A stretch of DNA of 64,000 nucleotides, from NCBI RefSeq assembly GCF_018383585.1, contig NZ_JAHAMK010000004.1, forward strand, positions 14,989-78,988, read 5' to 3'. The translations under genes were made by a program, and so were the position numbers. The number at the start of each line of letters is the position of its first letter. Within the stretch, counting starts at the first letter, position 1. Positions 7,352-18,443 of this stretch are shown in pieces. The stretch is from Microvirga sp. 3-52 (GTDB lineage Bacteria; Pseudomonadota; Alphaproteobacteria; Rhizobiales; Beijerinckiaceae). Below the pieces are notes generated by a model. It did not search any database, was not told where the DNA came from, and saw only the letters and a program-made list of their open reading frames with translations.

Positions 7352-8668
7352 TCAGTTGGGCGTCGTGGTCGTGTTGGCCGCCCCCTTGCGAACGCCATGC
7401 AGCAGGTCGTAAGCGGCAAGAAGCTGCTTGTCCTTGGCCGGATCCGGCGGAACGTAAGCGGAGGAACCGCCGCGCTCTTCCTTCTCGCCGCCATTCTGCA
7501 GGTGGCCACGCAGACCGGCCTCGCCCTTGGTCTCGTCCTTGCCCTTCAACTCGTCAGGAACCTCCTGCAACACCTCGATGTCGGGATCGATGCCTTTGGC
7601 CTGGATCGAGCGGCCGGACGGGGTGTAGTAGCGCGCCGTCGTCAGGCGCACCGCGCCATTGCCGCCGAGCGGGATGATAGTCTGCACGGAGCCCTTGCCG
7701 AAAGAGCGGGTTCCGAGAACCGTCGCACGCTTGTGGTCCTGCAAGGCGCCGGCCACGATCTCGGAAGCCGAGGCCGAACCGCCGTTGACGAGCACCACCA
7801 GTGGCTTGCCCTTGGCCAGGTCACCGACCTTGGCGCTGAAGCGTTGCGTATCCTCGGCATTCCGGCTGCGGGTCGAGACGATCTCGCCCCGGTCGAGGAA
7901 GGCATCCGAGACCATGATCGCTTGGTCAAGCAGGCCACCCGGGTTGTTGCGCAGGTCGATGACGAAGCCAGCCACCTTGTCGGCCCCGATATCGGTCGTG
8001 AGCTTCTCGATGCCGGAGCGAAGGCCCTCGAAGGTCTGCTCGTTGAACTGGGTCACACGCAGAACGCCGATGTCACCCTCGACGCGGGCGCGCACCGGAC
8101 GGACCTTGATGGTCTCGCGCGTCAGCTTCACCACCACGGGATCCTTGGCTTCCTTGCGCTGGATCTTGAGGGTGACCGAGGAATTGACCGGGCCGCGCAT
8201 CTTGTCGACGGCCTGGTTCAGGTTGAGGCCCTGAACGGGCTCGTCGTTGATGTGGGTGATGACGTCGTTGGCCAGGACGCCGGCCCTGGAGGCAGGCGTC
8301 TCGTCGATCGGCGTCACGACCTTGACGAGGCCTTCCTCCATGGTGACCTCGATGCCGAGACCGCCGAACTCGCCGCGGGTCTGCACCTGCATGTCGCGGA
8401 AGCTCTTGGCGTCCATATAGCTCGAATGCGGATCGAGGGAGGTCAGCATGCCGTTGATGGCCGATTCGACGAGCTTCGACTCTTCAGGCTTCTCGACGTA
8501 ATCCGTTCGGACCTTCTCGAAGACATCTCCGAAAAGGCTCAGCTGACGATACGTGTCAGCCGAGGCGGCAACCGCGCTCATGCCCGACAGAAGGCTGGTC
8601 TGCGACACCATGGTCGCACTGCCCGCGCCAATGGCCGCACCGAGAATCAAGAGGGATAGTTTGCGCAT
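7352..8668 (-). CDS. ctpA: C-terminal processing peptidase, S41 family
   Basis: A 438-aa periplasmic S41 protease (CtpA/Prc type) that degrades or trims envelope proteins. It opens with a signal peptide or anchor (LSLLILGAAIGAGSATM). A PDZ domain spans about 100-180 (FGGLGIEVTMEEG, VLANDVITHINDEPV). The peptidase domain holds the catalytic Ser in GGSASASEIVAG (S300) and Lys in FGKGSVQT (K325), spaced 25 residues as in the family. The start shares one base with the EnvC stop (TAATG), so translation is coupled. The C terminus is charged and ends in a Thr-rich tail. In Gram-negatives, CtpA with an EnvC-type protein is linked to peptidoglycan hydrolase control. Confidence 0.93.
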   Translation of the reverse strand: MRKLSLLILGAAIGAGSATMVSQTSLLSGMSAVAASADTYRQLSLFGDVFEKVRTDYVEKPEESKLVESAINGMLTSLDPHSSYMDAKSFRDMQVQTRGEFGGLGIEVTMEEGLVKVVTPIDETPASRAGVLANDVITHINDEPVQGLNLNQAVDKMRGPVNSSVTLKIQRKEAKDPVVVKLTRETIKVRPVRARVEGDIGVLRVTQFNEQTFEGLRSGIEKLTTDIGADKVAGFVIDLRNNPGGLLDQAIMVSDAFLDRGEIVSTRSRNAEDTQRFSAKVGDLAKGKPLVVLVNGGSASASEIVAGALQDHKRATVLGTRSFGKGSVQTIIPLGGNGAVRLTTARYYTPSGRSIQAKGIDPDIEVLQEVPDELKGKDETKGEAGLRGHLQNGGEKEERGGSSAYVPPDPAKDKQLLAAYDLLHGVRKGAANTTTTPN

Positions 8669-10020
8669 TATCCGCGAACCTTTTCGCTTAGCGATTTTGC
8701 CCACCAGGGACCTGGGTCAATTGAACCGCCGTCTTTCCTGAACTCAACATAGAGGACGGGATTGTTCTTTTCTATGGCGGCGCCGATCAAACTCATGAGA
8801 GGAGCCTCCCCCATGGTCGCAACGGGTTCGCCTGCGAGCACGAACTGCCCGACATCGACATTGATGTGGTCCATACCGGCCAGGAGAATATAGTATCCCC
8901 CACCGGCATTGATGATCAAGAGTCGACCGTAAGATCGGAAGGGCCCGGCAAAGGACACCCATCCGTCGGTGGGTGATACCACACTCGCTTTGGGCCGTGT
9001 CGTGATCGAAATGCCACGCGTCGTTCCGCCATAGCCGTCCGGAGCCCCGAAATCCAAGGTCGTCTCGCCGCTGACCGGCCGCGGCAGGAGGCCCCGGGCT
9101 TCGGAAAACGGGATCTTCGGGGCCAACCGAGCCGGATCCCGGAAGGCGAGCTGGGCGAATTTCTCCCGGGTTTCGCGTTGCTGCGCTTCGGCAGCCTTGC
9201 GGGCCTCCTCGGCTGCGCGCTGCGCCCCTGCGATTTCCGCTTCCATGCGGTCGACCAGTTCCTTCAGCGTGCCCGCCTGACGAGCGAGTTCCTCGGCCTT
9301 CTGCCGCTCGGCGCCGGCATTGCGCTCAACCTCGGCGATGCGGCTCTGCCGGGCCGCCATGAGAGCCGCTAGGCGCTCCTGCTCCCGGTTGAGGGACGTC
9401 AGCTCACCATTCAGGGTCGCGCGGTCGGTGGTGATGGCCTCCTTGAGGCGTACGAGCTCGGCAAGGTCCGTTGTCAGAACCTCGGCCTCACCCCGCAGCT
9501 CCGGCAGAACGGCGCCCAGCATGATCGAAGCGCGGACCGCCTCAAGCATGTCCTCGGGCCTCACCAGAACGGCCGGAGGCGGGCGGCGGCCCATACGCTG
9601 CAGGGCAGCGAAGACCTCGATGATGACGCCACGGCGGCTTTGAAGGGAGCGGCGAATGGCCGCTTCGCTTGAGCTGAGGGTTTGAAGCCTCTGTTCCAGC
9701 CCCCGGATCCGGTCTTCGATGCCGCGCACCCGGCCGGCGGTGTCGATCAGGGCTGCATTGAGCTTGGCCCGGTCGGCCTTGACGTCCTCGATTTCGGCCT
9801 CGAGGCGCTTGCGTGCATCGGCATTGGCCGCAATGGCCTCTTCCAGGACCTTCAGGTCCTGCTGCCGTCTTGCCTTTTCCTCGGCCGTTTGTTCCGGGGC
9901 TGTCTGTGACGCGGACGCAGCAGGTCGCGGCTGAGCCCCGACAGGGCTCAGGCTGGCAGCAACCATCAATGCGGCAAAGCCAAAAGCCTTGCGTGAAAAT
10001 AAGAACTTGAAGCGCGTCAT
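8668..10020 (-). CDS. envC: EnvC-like murein hydrolase activator (degenerate LytM/M23)
   Basis: A 450-aa periplasmic protein with a signal peptide (residues 1-29). A long coiled coil runs from about 45 to 275 (KLNAALIDTAGRVRGIEDRI and following), and a C-terminal LytM/M23 domain spans about 320-445. The M23 zinc ligands are missing: the usual GxHxGxD site reads TTRGISI and the HxH site reads LLAGMDH. That is the pattern of EnvC proteins, which activate amidases during cell division rather than cut peptidoglycan themselves. It begins 3 bp after the rlmH stop and overlaps ctpA by one base, placing it in one operon. Confidence 0.9.
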   Translation of the reverse strand: MTRFKFLFSRKAFGFAALMVAASLSPVGAQPRPAASASQTAPEQTAEEKARRQQDLKVLEEAIAANADARKRLEAEIEDVKADRAKLNAALIDTAGRVRGIEDRIRGLEQRLQTLSSSEAAIRRSLQSRRGVIIEVFAALQRMGRRPPPAVLVRPEDMLEAVRASIMLGAVLPELRGEAEVLTTDLAELVRLKEAITTDRATLNGELTSLNREQERLAALMAARQSRIAEVERNAGAERQKAEELARQAGTLKELVDRMEAEIAGAQRAAEEARKAAEAQQRETREKFAQLAFRDPARLAPKIPFSEARGLLPRPVSGETTLDFGAPDGYGGTTRGISITTRPKASVVSPTDGWVSFAGPFRSYGRLLIINAGGGYYILLAGMDHINVDVGQFVLAGEPVATMGEAPLMSLIGAAIEKNNPVLYVEFRKDGGSIDPGPWWAKSLSEKVRG

Positions 10021-10023
10021 CCG

Positions 10024-10518
10024 TCAGGAATCATCGTGGCCGGCGCGATGATACGGGTGTCCGGCTATGATTGTCAGGGCCCTATAGAGTTGCTCGGCCA
10101 CGAGCGCCCGTACGATCTGGTGCGGCATAGTGAGCGCCCCGAAAGAGACGACGAGGTCGGCGCGCTGGCGGATCTTGGGATCGAGACCGTCGGGACCGCC
10201 GATCACACAGGCCACCCCGGAGCAGCCCTCATCGCGCCATTGCCTGATTCGCCCGGCGAAAGCCTCGCTGGACGGGCTCTTGCCGCGCTCGTCGAAGACG
10301 ACCAGCACGGACGAGCCGGCCTTTTCGAGAAGGGCCGCAGCTTCTTCCGCGCGCCGGTCGTCCTCACGGCGTGCCCGGCTCTCGGTCAATTCGACGATGT
10401 CGAGCCCCGCCAAGCCCAAGGCACGGCCCATGCCCTCGACCCGCTGCTTGTAACGCTCGACAAGCTCACGCTCGGGGCCGCTCTTGAGACGGCCCACGGC
10501 CAGCAAGCTCAGTCGCAC
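10024..10518 (-). CDS. rlmH: 23S rRNA (pseudouridine1915-N3)-methyltransferase
   Basis: A 164-aa SPOUT methyltransferase of the RlmH (YbeA) family, close to the usual 155-160 aa. It methylates pseudouridine 1915 in helix 69 of 23S rRNA on assembled ribosomes, using SAM. The N-terminal MRLSLLAVGRLKSGPERELV, the central DERGKSPSSEAFA, the SAM-binding knot GGPDGLD and the C-terminal MPHQIVRALVAEQLYRA...HPYHR are all family hallmarks. It follows rsfS in the conserved rsfS-rlmH order. Confidence 0.95.
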   Translation of the reverse strand: MRLSLLAVGRLKSGPERELVERYKQRVEGMGRALGLAGLDIVELTESRARREDDRRAEEAAALLEKAGSSVLVVFDERGKSPSSEAFAGRIRQWRDEGCSGVACVIGGPDGLDPKIRQRADLVVSFGALTMPHQIVRALVAEQLYRALTIIAGHPYHRAGHDDS

Positions 10519-10591
10519 GTGTCTCGCCTTGTCATTTCAGTGCCGCATGATCCTGTTCGGGCAACCGGTTCTCGCTTGCCCGGATCATGCT

Positions 10592-11074
10592 TCAGCTGAC
10601 GCGGTCCTGCGGACGGTCGGCGCCCCACATCTTCTCGAGGTTGTAGAAGCCACGGACCTCGGGACGGAAAACGTGGATCAGGACGTCGCCGGCATCAATC
10701 AGCACCCAATCGCAGGCAGGCAGGCCTTCGACGCGTGCATTTCCGAACCCCTTGTCCTTGAGGTCCTTGATCACGCGGTCGGCGATCGCGCCGACATGGC
10801 GGTCGGAGCGGCCCGATGTCACGATCATGGTGTCGGCAAGCGAGGTTTTTCCGGCCAGGTCGATCTCGACCGTGTTCTCGGCCTTCATATCCTCGAGGGA
10901 AGCCAGGGCAACGGCCCGGATGTCCTCATCGTGCGGAGCGTCCGCTCCGGAGAGAGGAGGAAGCGGGTTCTTGTCCGCTTCGACGGAAGATAGTCGGTTC
11001 AGGTTCAGACCCTTTCTCAGCAGCACTCGATGGTGCCGACCCTTAAGATAATGCGGGAGGACCCCATTTTTCAA
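10592..11074 (-). CDS. rsfS: Ribosome silencing factor
   Basis: A protein of up to 160 aa of the RsfS/Iojap family, which binds L14 on the 50S subunit and blocks subunit joining in nutrient limitation. The core LASLEDMKAENTVEIDLAGK, then DTMIVTSGRSDRHV and DWVLIDAGDVLIHVFRPEVR...YNLEKMW are diagnostic. The start at 11074 is a TTG overlapping the nadD stop (TTGA), giving an extra 45-residue basic N-terminal extension; the true start may lie further in, but no ATG precedes the conserved core. It is part of the nadD-rsfS-rlmH operon. Confidence 0.93.
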   Translation of the reverse strand: MKNGVLPHYLKGRHHRVLLRKGLNLNRLSSVEADKNPLPPLSGADAPHDEDIRAVALASLEDMKAENTVEIDLAGKTSLADTMIVTSGRSDRHVGAIADRVIKDLKDKGFGNARVEGLPACDWVLIDAGDVLIHVFRPEVRGFYNLEKMWGADRPQDRVS

Positions 11075-11727
11075 CGCCTTCCAGAGGGAGAAGTTCGTCT
11101 CATTTGGCGCAGCTTGGTAGATGATAAGTGGGATCGAGGCCCGTGCAGGAAGATCCAGGCGGGCGGTTCACGTCCCGGTAGGGCAAGAGCCTCGTTCTCG
11201 CCAATCCGATTGGCGGACAGAGCCGCGGCGGTTTTGGACCCGACTGCCTTCAGGGTCCAGCCGGGGCGGTCGATCACGGCCATCGGCATCATGCGGGCGA
11301 TGCGCCGCCAGCCGCGCCAGCGGTGGAAGCTGGCCAGATTGTCCGCCCCCATGATCCACACGAAATGAACGCCCGGATAGCGCCGCTTGAGGTAGGCCAA
11401 GGTGTCCACCGTGTAGCGGGCCCCGATTTCCTCCTCGAAGGCCGTCACATCGATGCGGGGATCATCTGAAACCTGCCTGGCCTCTTCCACACGCATCGCG
11501 GTCGTCGCCAGTTCGCCAGTATCCTTCAAAGGATTCCCGGGGGTGACTATCCACCAAACCCGGTCGAGGCCGAGTCGCTTCAGGGCCATGAGGCTCACAT
11601 GGCGGTGTCCGGCATGGGCCGGATTGAAGGACCCGCCGTAGAGTCCGATCCGCATGCCCGCGGCAGCCCGCGGCAGCCGGGTCAGGCCCGAGGGCCTGGT
11701 ACGAAAACGGGAAGAGGCTGGCTTCAC
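11071..11727 (-). CDS. nadD: Nicotinate-nucleotide adenylyltransferase
   Basis: A 218-aa enzyme converting nicotinate mononucleotide and ATP to deamido-NAD in NAD synthesis. The nucleotidyltransferase signature [14 protein letters not shown] (with HxGH) is near residue 30, [11 protein letters not shown] follows mid-protein, and SSTKLRQ (the ISSTxIR site) is near the C terminus. The first 24 residues are a basic extension; the internal ATG (MRIGLYGG) is an alternative start. The longer start is kept because it overlaps the proA stop by 4 bp. Confidence 0.94.
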   Translation of the reverse strand: MKPASSRFRTRPSGLTRLPRAAAGMRIGLYGGSFNPAHAGHRHVSLMALKRLGLDRVWWIVTPGNPLKDTGELATTAMRVEEARQVSDDPRIDVTAFEEEIGARYTVDTLAYLKRRYPGVHFVWIMGADNLASFHRWRGWRRIARMMPMAVIDRPGWTLKAVGSKTAAALSANRIGENEALALPGREPPAWIFLHGPRSHLSSTKLRQMRRTSPSGRR

Positions 11728-13061
11728 GGGCGCGTCTGGCCCGAGCCGCGGATGCGGTACTTGAACGACGTCAGCTGCTCCACCCCGACCGGTCCGCGGG
11801 CATGCATGCGTCCCGTAGCGATACCGATCTCGGCGCCGAACCCGAACTCGCCACCATCGGCAAACTGGGTCGAGGCGTTATGGAGAACGATGGCAGAGTC
11901 GACTTCGGCCAGGAAGCGCTCGGCGACCGCTTCATCACTCGTAACGATGGAATCGGTGTGATGAGAGCCGTAGGTCTCGATATGCGCAAGGGCGGCATCG
12001 AGGCCGTCGACGATACGGGCGGAGATGATGGCGTCGAGATATTCGGTGCGCCAATCCTCTTCCATGGCTGGCGTGACGCGAGAATCGGCCGCCTGCATGG
12101 CCTCGTCGCCGCGCACGGCGCAGCCCGCGTCGAGCAGCATGGAGACCAGGGGCTCGAGATGCGTCTCGACACAGGCCCGGTCCACCAGCAGTGTCTCGGC
12201 CGAACCGCAGACGCCGGTGCGGCGCATCTTGGCGTTCAGCACGATGGCCTTCGCCATCTCCAGATCGGCCCCGGCATGCACATAGACATGGTTGAGCCCT
12301 TCGAGATGCGCGAAGACCGGAACCCGTGCCTCCTCCTGGACCCGCGCCACGAGGCTCTTGCCTCCGCGGGGCACGATCACGTCGAGATTGCCGTCGAGTC
12401 CTGACAACATGGCCCCCACCGCAGCCCGGTCACGGGTCGGCACAAGGCGGATCGCATCGGCAGGCAGGCCCACCTGTTCCAGCCCGTCCCCCATTGCCTG
12501 CGCGATGGCAAGCGAGGAGCGGAAGCTTTCCGAACCGGCCCGCAAGATCGCGGCATTGCCCGCCTTAAGGCAGAGCGCTCCCGCATCGGCCGTTACGTTG
12601 GGACGGCTCTCGAAGATCACGCCGATCACGCCGAGCGGCGTTGCCACACGCTCGATCTGCAGGCCGTTGGGACGCTCGAACCGGGCGAGCACGCGTCCAA
12701 CCGGATCAGGCAGCGCCGCGATGCTCTCGACGGCATCGGAGATCGCTTCGAGCCGCTCGGGGTTGAGGATGAGGCGGTCGACGAAGGCGCCGCTCTGCCC
12801 CTTGGCTCTCGCATCGGCCAGATCCTCGGCATTGGCGGCAAGGATCGCATCCGCCTGGGTCCTGATGCAGGCAGCCATGGCATGCAGCGCCGCATTCTTG
12901 TCCTCGGCACTCGCCAGCGCCACCCGCCGTGCTGCCACCCGAGCACGACGCCCGAGATCGGCCATGAGAGCCGGGACATCCGGATCTCCAACCGAAGCCG
13001 CACCTGAAGCGTTGAGGTGTTGAGGGAGCGATTGTGCGCCCAGGGCTTGAGTATCGTCCAT
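11724..13061 (-). CDS. proA: Glutamate-5-semialdehyde dehydrogenase (gamma-glutamyl phosphate reductase)
   Basis: A 445-aa member of the aldehyde dehydrogenase superfamily catalysing NADPH-dependent reduction of gamma-glutamyl phosphate, step two of proline synthesis. The catalytic Cys sits in [29 protein letters not shown] and [13 protein letters not shown] mark the nucleotide-binding half, and [25 protein letters not shown] ends the protein. The ATG at 13061 is chosen over a frame 18 codons longer, because the upstream residues are not family-like. Its partner proB lies upstream on the same strand but is separated by the plus-strand DUF72 gene, so the two need separate promoters. Confidence 0.95.
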   Translation of the reverse strand: MDDTQALGAQSLPQHLNASGAASVGDPDVPALMADLGRRARVAARRVALASAEDKNAALHAMAACIRTQADAILAANAEDLADARAKGQSGAFVDRLILNPERLEAISDAVESIAALPDPVGRVLARFERPNGLQIERVATPLGVIGVIFESRPNVTADAGALCLKAGNAAILRAGSESFRSSLAIAQAMGDGLEQVGLPADAIRLVPTRDRAAVGAMLSGLDGNLDVIVPRGGKSLVARVQEEARVPVFAHLEGLNHVYVHAGADLEMAKAIVLNAKMRRTGVCGSAETLLVDRACVETHLEPLVSMLLDAGCAVRGDEAMQAADSRVTPAMEEDWRTEYLDAIISARIVDGLDAALAHIETYGSHHTDSIVTSDEAVAERFLAEVDSAIVLHNASTQFADGGEFGFGAEIGIATGRMHARGPVGVEQLTSFKYRIRGSGQTRP

Positions 13062-13900
13062 GTCCAAGTTCCAGCCCCTGATCGCTTCGGGGGAAATACG
13101 CCGTTCAGAACCCATAGCACGCCCGGCAGCTCACGAGCCAAGCGCCCGATCTCGTCTGCCATGATGAAGACAGAGATCCGGATCGGAACCTCGGGCTGGC
13201 ACTACAGATCCTGGCACGGACCTTTCTACCCGCCGCGCTTAAAGATCAAGGACTTCCTGTCCTATTACATCCAGCGCTTCGACACGGCAGAGATCAACAA
13301 TTCCTTCTACAGGCTCCCGACCGAGCAGGCCGTAAGAGCGTGGCACGATTCCACGCCTAAAGGCTTTCTGTTCGCCTGGAAGGCTTCGCGCTTCATCACC
13401 CACATGAAGCGACTGAAGGGAATTGAGGAGAGCATCGACCTCGTCTTCGGCCGGATGAACGGCTTAAACGACAAATTCGGCCCAGTCCTGTTCCAGTTAC
13501 CGCCCACCTTCAAGGCCGATGCCGACACCCGGGAGCGGGTGGCGCGTTGCCTGTCGCTGATCCCCGTGGGCAGGCGCTGCGCCTTCGAGTTCCGGCACCC
13601 CAGTTGGTACGAGGAATCCGCCTTCCGCATTCTGCGGGACCACAATGCGGCGCTCTGCGTTTCCGATCACGCGGACGCGCCTGCGCCCTGGCAAGCCACG
13701 GCGGATTTCGTCTATGTGCGTGCGCATGGCACCAACGGACGCTATGCGGGCAGCTACTCCGCCGAGACACTGCAGAATTGGGCGCGCCACATCGCCGATT
13801 GGCGGAAGAGCGGGCGCGGCGTCTACGTCTATTTCGATAACGACATCAAAAGCGCAGCTCCCGGCGACGCTCAAATACTGCTGCAACTCATGAACGACGA

Positions 13901-16059
<2,159 letters not shown>

Positions 16060-16160
16060 TTACGGGACTGGAGCACTTTTCGCAAAACCGGATCAGGCTG
16101 TGCGGTTAAAAAATGCGACCGTCCATTCCAATTGTGCGGGAGCAACGCCGGCAAGAAAGA

Positions 16161-16188
16161 AGCGCTCCCGAAAGTATCCGGGAGCGCT
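16161..16188 (-). terminator. Rho-independent terminator after the GNAT gene
   Basis: A 10-bp perfect stem, AGCGCTCCCG (16161-16170) / CGGGAGCGCT (16179-16188), starts 7 bp past the GNAT stop. On the minus strand it is followed by TCTTTCTT. It separates this gene from obgE. Confidence 0.8.
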
Positions 16189-16194
16189 CGGATC

Positions 16195-16845
16195 TCAGCA
16201 GGCGAGGGAGACCTCCCGGTCCACCTCGACCTCCACGGAGAGTGGCTCGCGCACGAAGCCGGTATGGCCCCATGCCTTCAGGCTCTCCCAGGTGCGCCTG
16301 TCGAGCCGGAAGTGATCCACCGGATAGAGGCCGCACCGGGCCGGCAGCTCGGAGAGCCCCGCGCCCTGATAGGCAAAGCCGCACTTCTCCAGCACGCGCC
16401 GGGATCCCGGGTTGATCACCCGGGCGCAGGCCGTGACCTCGTTCTCCTCGCCATAGGCGAAGAAGGCATCGATCAGCGCGCGCGCCGCCTCGGTGGCATA
16501 GCCCTTGCCCCAGTACGGGGTGCCGAGCCAATAGCCCAGGTCGGGCTTGCCCGTCTCCGGGCTCGGACCGATGCCGACCATGCCGATGAGGTTGTTTGGC
16601 TTGCCCTTCGGCGTGATGGCAAGCTGCAGGCCCTGGCCGTCCGCATTGGACCGCCGGGACTGGAAGATAAATCGCTCGGCATCGTCCGGGTGATACGGAT
16701 GCGGAATTCGAGCCGTCATCTCCGCGACCGATTTCTCACCGGCAAGGCGTACGATGGCTTGGGCATCCGCAAGACGGGCCCAGCGCAGCCACAGGCCGCG
16801 GGTCTCGAGGCGGAAAACATCGTCACGGGTGAGGTCGGGAAACAT
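16195..16845 (-). CDS. GNAT-family N-acetyltransferase (RimJ/RimL-like)
   Basis: A 216-aa acetyltransferase of the RimJ/RimL-like GNAT_3 type. Visible features are the N-terminal ETRGLWLRWARLADAQAI, IGMVGIGPSPETGKPDLGYWL (strand beta4) and the acetyl-CoA loop GKGYATEAARALIDAFF. The substrate cannot be told from sequence; family members acetylate protein N termini or small amines. GNAT genes between rpmA and obgE are a conserved feature of Rhizobiales. The ATG at 16845 was chosen because the residues before it are a low-quality extension. Confidence 0.85.
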   Translation of the reverse strand: MFPDLTRDDVFRLETRGLWLRWARLADAQAIVRLAGEKSVAEMTARIPHPYHPDDAERFIFQSRRSNADGQGLQLAITPKGKPNNLIGMVGIGPSPETGKPDLGYWLGTPYWGKGYATEAARALIDAFFAYGEENEVTACARVINPGSRRVLEKCGFAYQGAGLSELPARCGLYPVDHFRLDRRTWESLKAWGHTGFVREPLSVEVEVDREVSLAC

Positions 16846-16893
16846 CGTCTTGCTCCGATCCGTTGGGCCCTCCCTGGGCCCCAGAAATGACGA

Positions 16894-16920
16894 AGGGGAG
16901 GTGGACATCCCACCTCCCCT
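16894..16920 (-). terminator. Hairpin downstream of rpmA, possible terminator
   Basis: An 11-bp perfect stem (AGGGGAGGTGG / CCACCTCCCCT) lies about 100 bp past the rpmA stop and just before the GNAT gene. The T-tract after it on the minus strand is weak. Confidence 0.5.
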
Positions 16921-17023
16921 GTCGATTTCGGATCTGAGCTTGGCCTTTTGGGCCTGATTGGAGCTTTAGATCCGCCGGGTCGGTGTGATGCCGGCGGGAG
17001 CTCCTTCGTTTCGCTCTCGCCGT

Positions 17024-17290
17024 TTACTCTGCGGCCTCTTGGGCCGGTACGACCGATACAAAGGCTCGGCCTTGACGCGTAAGGAATCGGACTCGGCCAT
17101 CGGCCGTGGCAAAGAGGGTGTGGTCTTTGCCCATGCCGACATTGGCGCCGGCATGCCATTTCGTGCCGCGCTGACGAATAATGATGTTGCCGGCGACAAC
17201 CTGCTGGTCGCCGAATCTCTTGACGCCCAGACGACGGCCTGCCGAATCACGACCGTTGCGAGACGAACCGCCTGCTTTTTTGTGAGCCAT
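17024..17290 (-). CDS. rpmA: 50S ribosomal protein L27
   Basis: An 88-aa protein with the L27 signature [18 protein letters not shown] and LGVKRFGDQ, then [20 protein letters not shown]. Its N terminus reaches towards the peptidyl-transferase centre. It has no cleavable N-terminal extension of the Firmicutes type. It is 34 bp downstream of rplU, in one operon. Confidence 0.98.
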   Translation of the reverse strand: MAHKKAGGSSRNGRDSAGRRLGVKRFGDQQVVAGNIIIRQRGTKWHAGANVGMGKDHTLFATADGRVRFLTRQGRAFVSVVPAQEAAE

Positions 17291-17324
17291 GGGTTACTCC
17301 CGTGTTCCTGTGTAATGCCTACGC

Positions 17325-17717
17325 TTATTCAGCGGTGGCCGGCGCAGCTTCGTCAGCCGCAGCCTTGGTGGTCTTCTTGGTCGCAGCCTTCTTGGGCTTT
17401 TCGCCCCCGGCGAGTATCTCGGTGATCCGCACCACGGTGTAGTCCTGGCGATGCCCGCGCTTGCGACGCGAATTCTGGCGGCGGCGCTTCTTGAAGGAAA
17501 TGACCTTCTCGCCGCGGGTGTGTTCCACCACCTCGCCTGCCACGGTCACGCCCTCGACGAGGGGGGCGCCTACCTGGGTCGAGCCATCGTTCGTGACCAT
17601 GAGAACCTGGTCGAACGTAACGGCGGTGCCCGGCTCTCCTGCGAGCGTGGCGACGGTGATGACGTCGTTGGCGGCAACGCGATATTGCTTGCCGCCGGTC
17701 TTGATCACTGCGAACAT
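17325..17717 (-). CDS. rplU: 50S ribosomal protein L21
   Basis: A 130-aa protein starting [20 protein letters not shown]. The L21 core ends near residue 102 ([19 protein letters not shown]...VRITEI) and is followed by an Ala/Lys/Thr-rich tail typical of alphaproteobacterial L21. The ATG at 17717 matches the family start; 8 upstream codons in frame do not. It is the first gene of the rplU-rpmA operon, with a leader of about 135 nt after the predicted promoter. Confidence 0.98.
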   Translation of the reverse strand: MFAVIKTGGKQYRVAANDVITVATLAGEPGTAVTFDQVLMVTNDGSTQVGAPLVEGVTVAGEVVEHTRGEKVISFKKRRRQNSRRKRGHRQDYTVVRITEILAGGEKPKKAATKKTTKAAADEAAPATAE

Positions 17718-17861
17718 CTTGATCCTCGTGTTCAAACCCAATTCTCAGCGGGGAAAGCCCCACCGGATTGGCTTTTTGGCAGTTTCCGGCTTCGTTTCAC
17801 GGCAACACGAGGCTACCGCATGGATATGGGCAGGCACTCTTACCCGCTCATAGAGGAGGCC

Positions 17862-17890
17862 TACCTACGGACTGACCTCACGTTTGTCAA
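17862..17890 (-). promoter_or_regulatory. Predicted sigma-70-type promoter of rplU-rpmA
   Basis: On the minus strand a perfect TTGACA (17890-17885) is followed after 17 bp by TAGGTA (17867-17862), a weak -10. It lies upstream of rplU in the gap between the divergently transcribed rplU and tRNA-Ser. Confidence 0.5.
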
Positions 17891-17912
17891 TCAAAAACCT
17901 GATTATTGGCGC

Positions 17913-17941
17913 TTGAAGACCCGCCAAGCCCGTGATATCCA
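17913..17941 (+). promoter_or_regulatory. Predicted promoter of tRNA-Ser
   Basis: TTGAAG (17913-17918) is separated by 17 bp from TATCCA (17936-17941), about 38 bp before the mature tRNA 5' end. Confidence 0.45.
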
Positions 17942-17979
17942 CCCCGCCTCAACCAGCGGGCCGACGGCCTTCGCACCCC

Positions 17980-18069
17980 GGAGAGGTGGCAGAGTGGTTG
18001 AATGCACCGCACTCGAAATGCGGCATACGGGCAACCGTATCGGGAGTTCGAATCTCCCCCTCTCCGCCA
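17980..18069 (+). tRNA. tRNA-Ser (anticodon CGA)
   Basis: A 90-nt class II tRNA. The acceptor stem GGAGAGG pairs with CCTCTCC, the discriminator base is G, and CCA is encoded (18067-18069). The anticodon loop reads CTCGAAA, giving anticodon CGA (reads UCG). A long variable arm (CATACGGGCAACCGTATC) and a GTTCGAATC T-loop are present, as expected for serine. Its 3' end is the integration target of the adjacent elements. Confidence 0.97.
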
Positions 18070-18071
18070 TT
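18053..18071 (+). repeat. att site in the tRNA-Ser 3' end (left end of element 1)
   Basis: The 19 bp covering the T-arm and acceptor 3' side through CCA recur exactly at 53671-53689; the last 15 bp before the final T (CCCCCTCTCCGCCAT) recur at 38248-38262. A tRNA 3' end is the usual target of tyrosine integrases, and one lies beside the middle copy. Confidence 0.8.
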
Positions 18072-18443
18072 ATCATGCGCTAAGTATCTGATATCTGTAT
18101 AGAAATTACCTAGACCGCAGGGCTGACCCTAACATTAGCCCCAACATGGCGCGCGGCTTAATCTCTCAAACATCCAAACGAATCTCATCAGACGAACAGT
18201 CCGCTTACGGCCTTTGCGAAAAACCAGTCTACTTACGCCTCGTGCCATAACCAGACCTTCGGCACAGGAAGGCGCTTGGTGAGTGCCACGATTAGGGTTA
18301 CAGGTCTCCGAAAGCAGCACAATCAGGACGCTCCGCCAACACACCTTGATTCAGGTGCCGCTGATATGTGATTTGGTGTGAACCAATGGCATATTGGAGG
18401 CCCATCAACGGCGCCTGGATGGACGCTGAATAGGTATAGTAGA
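18072..18443. other. Noncoding stretch inside the left end of element 1
   Basis: About 370 bp between the att site and the first cargo gene. I see no convincing gene. Short inverted segments (ACCCTAA ... TTAGGGT) are present but too weak to name. It probably holds the promoter of the first cargo gene. Confidence 0.4.

Noticed and set aside
18120-18360. Minus-strand short frames just inside element 1
   Set aside because: Composition is not protein-like and no start signal is seen; treated as noncoding.
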